Source of the DNA: Nematostella vectensis
Lineage: Eukaryota > Cnidaria > Anthozoa > Actiniaria > Edwardsiidae
Length of the DNA stretch: 64,000 nucleotides
Direction: 5' to 3'
NCBI RefSeq assembly: GCF_932526225.1
Contig: NC_064045.1
Location: forward strand, 8,000,138-8,064,137
The notes under the pieces are model-generated. The model did not search any database. It saw only the letters and a program-made list of their open reading frames with translations, and was not told the DNA's origin. Within the stretch, counting starts at the first letter, position 1; each line of letters opens with the position of its first letter. Of the stretch, positions 11,856-21,569 are shown piece by piece. The position numbers were made by a program, and so were the translations under genes.

Positions 11856-13520
11856 TTACCAGAGAACATCAAATCTTCTCTGTTTCCACAGGGTATTTAA
11901 ACAAATCTGAAAAAATAAAGTTTTAGCTTTGAATAAATATAAAGAATGTGTGTTTTCTTTATAACAAAGCTACCTCCTCATTAGCCCATTGGCCATCTGC
12001 TGAAAAAAATAATAATATTCAATATACCGTCTCAAGGCCTCCTTGTTGTCCCACTGGCTGTCCCCTTGTGGATGCTTAATTGCCCTCTTGGTCTTGTGGC
12101 TGGCCAGCACCATGACTGCCCAGCCCCAGTCATTACTGAGCAGCCAGATGAACGTTTTGCCGCGGTAGATGCCAAACTGGAGTGAGCACTTGCTCAGCAC
12201 CCACTCAGTATTGCTGGCATCTCCCGCGGCCTCACGCACTCTGGCTCTTGCCTCATTCTCAACCTAAAAGCACAATTTAAAGGAATTGTTATTCAACAGA
12301 CAATGACAGTAATGCGAATAACTGCAAGAATGCTGATAAAATTGTCAAAAGTAAATTATAACTACCTCCTCTTTACTCAGCTTTGGGCCAAATTTGTTTT
12401 CTTTCTTTTTTTTTTTTTTTTTGACCAATTGGGCCACATCCTTGGCCCTAGGTGTAGCGGCAAACTCCAGCCCCCCATTCGGGCGGAACTTGAAGGTCGT
12501 TTCGGCATAAACACGCAACTGGCGGTAGCTCTAATTCGCTATAAATATTACCTTTTCCTTCAGTCTGCGGATATTTTGCTGTTGAAGCTTTATCTCCGAA
12601 AGTGCATTGACTTTTTCCTCGCATAATTCTTCAAGAATTGCCCTCTTCTTCTTTGCATATGTGCCGATAGGAAAATTATTGTTTTGCTTCCGAGGCATTG
12701 TACGGGGATCACTAAGATACAGATCCTTCTCATAAAGTGCCAGATGTCAAGGCGGACAACCATCTCATCCCAGAGTGAGAACATCTCCTTGGTCTTGGTC
12801 TCTAGCAGCCATCTAAAAGTTTGGCCATGATAGTGTCCGAACTGGACTTCGTACTCCCCTTTCACATCGATCTCATCATTCACGTCACCATTCCTCCTGT
12901 TTACTGCTTCTATGGCCTCTTTTCTAACCTAAAATGACAGTAAATTCATCCTCTGTTACTTAAAAATGTTGAAAACAAAATATTATCATTATAAACTTTC
13001 AAAGTGCATGAAATTTAGCTGTATAATTTCTCTGCAAATGCTCAAACAAAGTTATTCGGTAGTGAACTGCCGTATAATAGACTGTTGACAATGGTTAAGC
13101 GATCTTAGATCTATAATAATAGTGTTTTGCAAGTCGCATGCGACCACAATTAGAGGTTAATAAAAACATAAACAATACAAGTCTTCTTCACAAAGAACGC
13201 TCAAAAGGCGTGACGAGACAGAAAACAATGCACTTATTCAATGCTATACCCTTTTATAAGACTATAAAGAGTAAATAATTCGAAAGTAATGAATGAGAGA
13301 AGATTTTGAAGAGGTTTTAATAGGCCCTTGACCGGGGTCATTCCATCGCTCGAGGCAATAGAACTCGAACAAAGTGATCGCTCGGTTCGCACTTTAGAAC
13401 ACTGAATTCGAAGCAAATCACGTAGCTCTATCATCACGTAGTAACACAGTATAGGCTTAGCAGAATTAATAAAGAATAGCTTGAGGATAAAGCAGCGATT
13501 ACAGAGTATAAATATTATAC

Positions 13521-13652
13521 CTTGTGGGGATGTTTACCACTCGTAGGTTTTGCGGCGTCCTTGTTCCTCTGCTTGTCTTTTGCTGCGGCCCTTATCTGTT
13601 GTAGAATTACTTCTCCTTTGTCGTTTCGTCTAAACCTTGGCTTTGGAGGCAT
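13521..13652 (-). CDS. Second copy of alternative first exon E1
   Basis: Same 44-codon exon as at 11142-11273 in the duplicated 2.38-kb segment. It ends HPHK rather than HPHE and also differs at one R-to-K position. ATG, donor and upstream TTCTTACAG acceptor are all kept. Confidence 0.6.
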
Positions 13653-13950
13653 GATCCTGTAAGAATAAAAGACAAATAACAAGGGAAACAAGCAAAGACG
13701 AGCGGGAAAACTGCCAACGATCAAGTGGAAAAATTCTTAAAAAGTCTTAAAACTAAGGCGCTAGAGTGAATTTTCCACTCGAATTCACAGTAAAGTTAGA
13801 TCAATACAATTGTAATAAGTATAGGTATTCGCTATGGTATTCGGGAAAGGATGAAACGATATTTTCGGGAGTTTTTCAGCTCACGGTTTCCCTTCGCTTT
13901 GGCCGCAATTACCGAAAGGAAGTCGCACGTCGCCTTGTAACGCTATAGCT

Positions 13951-14165
13951 CCAAACGAAAGGACAGGATTGGTCAACGCTCTCCAAACGAAAGGACAGGA
14001 TTGGTCAACGCTCTCCAAACGAAAGGACAGGATTGGTCAACGCTCTCCAAACGAAAGGACAGGATTGGTCAACGCTCTCCAAACGAAAGGACAGGATTGG
14101 TCAACGCTCTCCAAACGAAAGGACACGATTGGTCAATGCCCTCCAAACGAAAGGAGGGGAATGGT
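13951..14165 (-). promoter_or_regulatory. 32-bp CCAAT minisatellite, second copy (7 repeats)
   Basis: Repeats start at 13951, 13983, 14015, 14047, 14079, 14111 and 14143, the same 32-bp period as at 11573. Two repeats fewer than the first copy shows length change after the 2.38-kb duplication. Position relative to exon E1 (13652) is the same. Confidence 0.6.
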
Positions 14166-14340
14166 CCGATTACCAGAGAACATCAAATCTTCTCTGTTTC
14201 TACAGGGTATTTTAACAAAATTGAAAAAATAAAGTTTTAGCTTTGAATAAATATAAAGAATGTGTGTTTTCTATATAATAAGCTACCTCCTCATTAGCCC
14301 ATTGGCCATCTGCTGAAAAAAATAATAATATTCAATATAC

Positions 14341-14993
14341 CGTCTCAGGGCCTCCTTGTTGTCCCACTGGCTGTCCCCTTGTGGATGCTTAATTGCCCTC
14401 TTGGTCTCGTGGCTGGCCAGCACCATGACTGCCCAGCCGCAGTCATTACTGAGCAGCCAGATGAACGTTTTGCCGCGGTAGATGCCAAACTGGAGTGAGC
14501 ACTTGCTCAGCACCCACTCAGTATTGCTGGCATCTCCCGCGGCCTCACGTTCTCTGGCTCTTGCCTCATTCTCAACCTAAAAGCACAATTTAAAGGAATT
14601 GTTATTCAACAGACAATGACATTAATGCGAATAACTGCAAGAATGCTGATAAAATTGTCAAAAGTAAATTATAACTACCTCCTCTTTACTCAGCTTTGGG
14701 CCAAATTTGTTTTCTTTTTTTTTTTTTTTTGACCAATTGGGCCACATCCTTGGCCCTAGGTGTAGCGGCAAACTCCAGCCCCCCATTCGGGCGGAACCTG
14801 AAGGTCGTTTCGGCATAAACACGCAACTGGCGGTAGCTCTAATTCGCTATATATTTCGCTAAATATTACCTTTTCCTTCAGTCTGCGGATATTTTGCTGT
14901 TGAAGCTTTATCTCCGAAAGTGCATTGACTTTTTCCTCGCATAATTCTTCAAGAATTGCCCTCTTCTTCTTTGCGTATGTGCCAATAGGCACA
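14341..14993 (-). pseudogene. Third exon b / exon 2 / exon c module between A and B
   Basis: Exon b is 14341-14576 (236 bp, same length as all other copies). Exon 2 has its A-tract near 14714-14730. Exon c ends at about 14993 without its ATG because about 24 bp carrying the first eight codons are missing; only a non-ATG entry into the PIGTYAKKK frame remains. This is the 5' part that would read into the 2.38-kb repeats. Confidence 0.65.
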
Positions 14994-15741
14994 TTGTACG
15001 GGGATCACTAAGATACTGATCCTTCTCATAAAGTGCCAGATGTCAAGGCGGACAATTATCTCATCCCAGAGTGAGAACATCTCCTTGGTCTTGTAGTTCT
15101 GGCCACAGCAGTCACGGTCTACATACATCACCTTGGGGGGAGGCTCGTTTGCTTCAGAGTACCTTAACAAAATTGAAAAAATAAAGTTTTAGCTTTGAAT
15201 AAATATAAAGAATGTGTGTTTTCTATAATAAGCTACCTCCTCATTAGCCCATTGGCCATCTGCTGAAGTCCTTGTCCCTCGGTTGCTGTCAGAACACTCA
15301 TAAGGACCTGAAATGAACAAAAGAAATGATCCTACATGAGATCAAATTCAAAGCCTAGCTTTTACGTTCTAGACATCACTCACATGCCCATTCTCATTTC
15401 CAATATTTGTACACCAGGCTGCAGTTCCTGCGCTATGTCCTGAAAGCTTCTTTACAATCTTCTTCGTAGAATCCATCTTGAGGATGGTTCTAAAAGTTGA
15501 AGTGATGGACGCTTTGATCTGGTCCATCCGGTTCATAATATCGAGGGCATAAACTGAGAGAAGCCATCTGTACTTAGGGGGCGGGTTGAATGTAGGTGGT
15601 TCCTCGTAATTGGGTCTGCTGACAAGGTGTCTCTCGGCGGCTTTGTTATAGTGAGCACACTCTGTCAAGTACTGAAAGAATAAACATTTCAAGGTCAAAA
15701 TGCACATTCTCTGTTGAAAGAAAAGGTACAAATACATACAT

Positions 15742-15946
15742 GGATGGTCTTCTGTAGCCATTTCTCACTGTGCTGTTGTGTCAGCTTCTTCTGCAGCATA
15801 CTGGAGTTGTTCCCAAGTCCTCGATTTCTCAGCATTCGAATGACGCGCACATCGCAGGCTTACTTGTAGGTCAGGATCACTGGGAACTGGAGTTTGTGGC
15901 CGGGATCTAGCTGACTCACAATGGCAGGGCTCCAACTGATTACCTG
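15742..15946 (-). pseudogene. Exon f of unit B with an in-frame TAA
   Basis: Begins after CTTACAG with VISWSPAIVSQLDPGHKLQF, then PVILTYK followed by the stop TAA (15860-15862), then ACDVRVVRMLRNR and a QQHSEKWLQKTIH end. Units A and D have a Tyr codon at the stop position. Unit C shares the stop (22407-22409), so B and C descend from one mutated copy. Confidence 0.75.
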
Positions 15947-16940
15947 TAAGAAAAAGAAAAACAGTCATGAAAAGCAAGAGGAATAGGGTAGAAAAACTGG
16001 TAAAAATAATCCAACCTTCTTGCACTGTCCACACTCCAGATATTCAACTGCCAGATTGTAGTTGCCGTCAATTTCCACAACCTGGCGAGTCTTCTGGTAC
16101 AAACCCGCACTGGTGAGATTGCGGTTGCATCCTTCTTGGGGGCACTTCAGCACCACTTTCCACAATTTACGTGGCATCCACAGCAAAAGGGGCTGGGCAA
16201 AGTAGTAGTCGGGATTTGGGAGCTGACTGTTAATGAGCTGGGGCTGAGGGGGCTATCACCATAGCTTGCCAAAAGACAATAGAAACAGTGAAACGGCTAA
16301 GGCTCCAGACTCCACGCATCTCCAGCTCTGAGTTCTTGGCATCTTCGAGGGCTTTGAGGTAGTGTTGATCCCACTCAAAAATGCAGGCGGATAGTCGAGA
16401 CATGAACGCAGGATACAGGGCATGAGACTTGGTTGTACAGCCTGATGCAAAACTCCTCATGAAGTGAAGTGCCAGAAATCGATCAGAATGATGAGGTCAT
16501 CCCAGCTGCCGAAGAGCTCTTTGGTGTGGCAGGTATTGCAGCCACAGCATTCTCGGTCGACGTAAAGTGCCCTTGGTGGTATTAAGTCAGCATCTCTGTA
16601 CCGCTGCACGAGACCGGCTGCCATGTCAGCAAGGCCTTCCCCCTTGTAGTCTGATGGAGCGAAATGACGAGGTGATTTCGGCTTTCAAAACCACACTTCT
16701 GAGATTGTGGTTGCATCTTTCTTCGTGGTACTTAAGCACCACTTTCCACAGTTTACGTGGCACCCACAGCAAAAGGGGCTGGACAAAGTAGTAGTCAGGG
16801 TTTGGGGGCTGACTGCTAATGAGCTGGGGCTGAGGGGGGTAACACCATAGTTTGTCAGCCCTAATAAAAAAAGACATTAGAAACAGTGATATTGAAGGTT
16901 TTTTAACCCCCAATCCCCATAACAAGCCATAGATGAACAC

Positions 16941-17233
16941 CTTGTGAAATCTAGCTCGGCTTTTCCACTGCTGGCGTTGACTTTGAAGAGGGATCGAGCA
17001 ATCCACTTGCGGTCTTCTTTAGGGAGAGTCTGACGCCAGCCATCAGAGAGGAGGAATTCTGCAAATAATAGTAATGAAAGCAATGTGAACAAAGCAAATG
17101 TTAATATTATCATTGCATATGTGTGTCATACCTGTATTATCTTCAGCTGTGCTTGGGGCCATAGAAGTACCAGGTGTTGGCCCTGGTTTAGTGAAGGTGA
17201 CGGGGTCTGTTTGGGAGATTGGCTCGACTACTC
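16941..17233 (-). CDS. Exons k0 and k of unit B
   Basis: k0 (17132-17233) starts after TTTTTTTAG with VVEPISQTDPVTFTKPGPTP and ends at AATACAG|GT. Exon k (16941-17058) starts after TTTGCAG, contains LSDGWRQTLPKEDHKWIA and ends with KAELDFT before a GT donor. Exon j (start 16860) continues with ADKLWCYPPQPQLISSQPP. The k-j intron is 80 bp. This single-copy arrangement lacks the 540-bp duplication seen in the other units. Confidence 0.7.
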
Positions 17234-20200
17234 CTAAAAAAATAGAATAAAGGTTGTTAATATTTTGTAGCACGACTAGTTTATTCTATCATTTATAAAT
17301 ACCTTTCTGTTCTTTTCCCCCCTCTCCCTATCTTCATCTTCTTCCTTTGGATCTTTATAGCATGAAATAAATAATAAAGCGTAATTACCGATATGACATG
17401 AGATTCACAACAGTATTGTATTGGTTTGTACTATAATTTAAAATGGTAAAATGATCCTAGGTAAATGTTTTAAAACTAGTCTATTTACAAAAGTGTTGAT
17501 AAGTCTGAGTGTTACCTCTCCATTTCTTGGTGTTGTGCATGCTGCATATTTTGTCACTTTTTTAAGCATCACATTGTTAAATTGGTGCCTTTTTGGGGTC
17601 TTATCTTGTTAAATATCTGCTGTTTATTTTGTATGAAATAGAAAAATGGCAAAAAATCTATTAATAGGTTTACCATTTTAGCACGCTCAGTGGTTTTGTC
17701 CATACAAGTAAATTAGAGATTTTAGTATTTGAAATAAATTAGAACCATGACTTCATGACTTTATTCATATTATCAACGATCAATATAGTACATAAAACAT
17801 AATACTCACCCCTTTTTATCAGCAATATATTCAACTTAGTGTTTGGGTGGCATGCCTCACTGAAGTGGTATCTTCATCTTCAACAACCGGCTTTTTGTTG
17901 TTAGAGATCTCTTCCAACACAGACATTGGTTTTGCAGTAGCTGATGTTTAAAACCATCTCTTTGTTTTACCATACAAGGGCTTGGCAATACAATCCCTTG
18001 CCGGTTTCTTTATTTTCATCAGGCTCATTATTGTTTGGATGGAGGATTTTGACTAATGATTAGTTTTGTTAAATATGGGGTTCCCACTTAAGTAATATCT
18101 CTTGCCAAATTTTTCACATATATGAAGACCCACTACGAGCCCTCCACAGCACAGCTTCACATTGTTTACAATCCCACCTATAACAAACTATCGTCCGTTT
18201 CCAGTTCTCTCATTCCCTCCCTGGAAGCTTCCTGTCCTTGTGCCGCTTTACCCTGATTTTTTTTTATTATATCCTTTTATTTTATTATGTCCTTATTACA
18301 TACCTCTTCTAAGGCTGTATAGCCTTACTATGGAGCAGCTGCCCAGCCCTCCTTGGGATTAGCTCTAAGGGTAATCTTGAATTGCGCATGACGGCTACAC
18401 ATGCAGCTCCTAGTTCAGATTTGGAAGCACTGGTAGGTTTGTTTGCTCCGCCCTATGACTTGCTCTCTCTCTCTCAGTAGCCTTTCATGCCGACCGCCTC
18501 TTTTCCTTCGAGGAAGAACAGTAGGTATGTTTTGAAGGCGTTTTTGTTCTGAGAGATGGCACTGGTGTTTGTTGTCTCCAGGCGGGCATTATCAACTAAC
18601 CAGGCAGCATATCCTTAGCTGTTTTCTACCAGCCACTTGAAGGTCTGTCCTCTAAACTTCCCAAACTTTAGCTGGTAGAAACCTATAGCGAAGCAGCTGT
18701 GCAGCTTTCCTTACGATTCACTTCGTGGGTAATCACGAGTTCCACATGCAGCCCAAGTTAGATTTGGAAGCTTATTGCACATATATTAATTTGGTTCAAA
18801 AATTTTCATAGTCAATTTTATCTGTCTTTGTACATAAAGGAAACTGGAATCTTACCGTCTGATGGCTGTGGCATATGGTGTTGTTGATGGGAGCTTCTGA
18901 AAGATTCAGAGTTGCTGTTCAATTATCTAGTTTGAAATTTGAAAATGATGTAAGGTTTAAAAAAATATCATAAATTGTTATTTTACTTTGAGGCACTTTG
19001 AGGACTTAGTTATACACCACAGTTGGGGCGTGGAGGCAGCTGCGCAGACTGTACCACTGTAAAGCTGTGTAGGACTTGGCCGGGATGCTGGGTTGGTGCT
19101 GGTAACAAGGCCTTGGCAGACGAAAGCTGGGCGCCAGCTGCTTCCTCAGCTACAATAGGTTCAAGACATTGCTCCAACACCTTTTTATCTACTTTGTCCT
19201 GTTGTTCCACCAACCGAGTAGGGTTGTCTGGTTGAGCCCATAAAGTTGGATGTTTGTAGTCTTGATGAGCCGTTTGTGAAGGATTACTGGATATTTCCGG
19301 ATATTTTGGTATTTATCCAGGATGACCTTTCACTTTGACACTATGCAAATGTTGCTGCCCTTTTTAGGTGTAGTGAAGGCAGCTTCAAGGCGTACGCAGA
19401 GGGCTTCGACCAGGGGGCTTGCATCCACAGATGTGGCTGGACCAGAGTTCCCCCAACCATAACCCTCTTCAGACTGGTGATTCCCGGTGCTACAGTCTGC
19501 TTGTTAGCCTTGGATCGCTGGAATCGGCCGGTGTGGTCCTTGTTTGCCCTGCACCGAGGAGGGTAGAGAACTCGAATCTTCTGGAAGGAGGGAGGAAGCT
19601 TCTTCCATCGGACCGACAACATCTTCATCATCGCCACCATCAGATTCCGACTGCGAAGGAGAAGGTGGGCTGTCTTGGTTCAGAGTACGTGGGCTGCCAG
19701 AAGTACTTGCAGAGATAGTACCAGAGGGGAAGAGGAGGGAACAGTGGACGCTGGAACTTCTGAAACTGAAGGGGCAGTAGCGAAGGCACGAGGTGCTAGC
19801 AGGGTAGGCACGGTAGGGTCTTCGTCCATCTCGAGGAAGCCTTCGTCATCCATGTCGTCTTCTTCCTCAGCAGTCAGGTCGTCAGGCTGTTCGGGGTCTA
19901 AGTTCACTGTTCCCCGTCTGCGCGTAGAGATATGCTTGTACGGTAATCGTTGATGGGTTGTGTTTTCACTGGGATTATATTTTCTTACAAGAATGCAAGC
20001 AATACAATCCATTCCCAAATTGGGTTGATACTTCATTGGGTTGATGCTGCATTTCCAGGAACTCAGGACTTATCAACATAAGCACCAAACCAAAGTATTA
20101 AGTATAAAAAAGTACTGTTAACGGTTTTTTTAGAGGTCTCTTCCAATACAGCCAAGAGTTTTTGCAGTAGCTGATGCTCAAAATCCTCTCTTTTTCTTCA

Positions 20201-20375
20201 ACTCTAGACATTTATATTGTAACAAATCCCCTAAATGAGCTGTAAGCTCTTGGGATAATTGTTAAAATATTGTTTAAATAAAAAATATATATTAAATTTG
20301 GGCTGTTATAAGAAGCTGTGGAGGCAAACTCAAAGGAAACCTTTGTTTTTAGGCACAAATTTTCACTGTATTTAC

Positions 20376-20761
20376 CGGCTGATCCAGAAGCTCCACCCGT
20401 GAAGGCTGTCTTGGCTCCAGGGGGGGGGGGGGGCAGGCTAGATGGGGCAGTCTGACTCTGCTCATACTGATCAAGTGCCTCGACTAGATCAGCATCATCA
20501 GACTGCACCTCTGCTTGCTCACACCCCCTCGCGTACTGGAGAAACACATCTAGTGAGCTCCCAGGTTGTCGGACAGGCAGCTGGGATATCTGCTGGAGCC
20601 ACCGGATGTGCTCTGGTGACTTGGGTGCCAGGGCAGCCCTCCTAGTCATCTGCCCAAATGAGCCGAACCCAACTGGCTCCGCCCCAAGATCAACTCTCCC
20701 TAATTCACGGTTGATGCGATCTTGAATGTCATCCACAAGGGGTGGGAAGAAGTGAGCATAT
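20376..20761 (-). CDS. Exon a of unit B
   Basis: Starts in phase 2 with YAHFFPPLVDDIQDRI, then ELGRVDLGAEPVGFG, EHIRWLQQISQLP and an acidic end (SDDADLVEALDQYEQ). A poly-G tract at about 20420-20432 near its 3' end differs in length in every unit, so the frame after it varies. In B it reads on to GASGSAG at the donor. Confidence 0.65.
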
Positions 20762-20869
20762 CTATAAGAGTAAGTTTAAGCATTAAGATAGAAATTACAC
20801 AATGTTTTAAATTTCACTGGCACATCAAGCAGCATAAATATTCAAAATAAATATATATATTCAATATAC

Positions 20870-21105
20870 CGTCTCAGGGCCTCCTTGTTGTCCCACTGGC
20901 TGTCCCCTTGTGGATGCTTAATTGCCCTCTTGGTCTCGTGGCTGGCCAGCACCATGACTGCCCAGCCGCAGTCATTACTGAGCAGCCAGATGAACGTTTT
21001 GCCGCGGTAGATGCCAAACTGGAGTGAGCAGTTGCTCAGCACCCACTCAGTATTGCTCGCATCTCCCGCGGCCTCACGCACTCTGGCTCTTGCCTCATTC
21101 TCAAC
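20870..21105 (-). CDS. Exon b of unit B (G-x-Y-x-G-x-TF-x-WLL module)
   Basis: 236 bp in all six copies of the array. Reads VENEARARVREAAGDASN, then LQFGIYRGKTFIWLLSND, then CGWAVMVLASHETKRAI and ends KEALRR at a phase-2 GT donor. A short domain of this form opens many large metazoan transposon-like proteins of this family (remembered, not searched). Constant exon length with few substitutions contrasts with the broken downstream exons. Confidence 0.7.
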
Positions 21106-21394
21106 CTAAAAGCACAATTTAAAGGAATTGTTATTCAACAGACAATGACAATAATGCGAATAACTGCAAGAATGCTGATAAAATTGTCAAAAGTAAATTA
21201 TAACTACCTCCTCTTTACTCAGCTTTGGACCAAATTTGTTTTCTTTTTTTTTTTTTTTTTGACCAATTGGGCCACATCCTTGGCCCTGGGTGTAGCGGCA
21301 AACTCCAGCCCCCGGGCGGAACCTGAAGGTCGTTTCGGCATAAACACGCAACTGGCGGTAGCTCTAATTCGCTATATATTTCGCTAAATATTAC

Positions 21395-21541
21395 CTTTTC
21401 CTTCAGTCTGCGGATATTTTGCTGTTGAAGCTTTATCTCCGAAAGTGCATTGACTTTTTCCTCGCATAATTCTTCAAGAATTGCCCTCTTCTTCTTTGCG
21501 TATGTGCCAATAGGAAAATCATTGTTTTGCTTCCGAGGCAT
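21395..21541 (-). CDS. Exon c of unit B with intact start codon
   Basis: ATG at 21541-21539, MPRKQNNDFPIGTYAKKKRA, coiled-coil-prone second half, donor GT at 21394-21393. Followed on the minus strand by a 31-bp GT...AG stretch and then exon 2 (SYRQLRVYAETTFKFRP) from 21363, with phase 0 on both sides. Confidence 0.65.
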
Positions 21542-21569
21542 TGTACGGGGATCACTAAGATACAGATCC

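Larger units (their letters stand above)
9920..14619 (-). repeat. 2.38-kb composite segment duplicated in tandem inside the array
   Basis: 9920-12299 and 12300-14619 are near-identical. Offsets between matching landmarks are 2378 to 2381 bp (ATG of exon E1 at 11273 and 13652; exon b' start at 10547 and 12928). Each copy holds, on the minus strand, an exon b, a CCAAT minisatellite, exon E1, exon b' fused to d, and exon c. The second copy is shorter because its minisatellite has two fewer 32-bp repeats. A third exon b (14341-14576) and exon c (to 14992) follow. Confidence 0.9.
15028..21541 (-). pseudogene. Unit B: DUF6729/KDZ-like transposon protein, best preserved 5' half
   Basis: Exons (minus): c 21395-21541, exon 2 21208-21363, b 20870-21105, a 20376-20761, n about 19430-19953, m about 19010-19213, k0 17132-17233, k 16941-17058, j' about 16690-16860, i-h about 16270-16660, j''/g 16017-16260, f 15742-15946, e about 15389-15672, LMSVLTA exon about 15249-15307, d 15028-15162. 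Joins c-2-b-a and k0-k-j' use clean GT-AG sites. Lesions: TAA at 15860-15862 inside exon f, a 22-bp frameshifting deletion in n near 19722, and a 5-bp deletion in exon 2 near 21312. The d core VDRDCCG plus WHFMRR is what I take for part of the RNase H-like transposase domain. Confidence 0.8.

Noticed and set aside
11591-11926. Three overlapping plus-strand frames encoding repeats of V-N-A-L-Q-T-K-G-Q-D-W-S
   Set aside because: They are translations of the 32-bp minisatellite, open because 32 is not a multiple of three and no frame contains a stop; no start context or splice logic.
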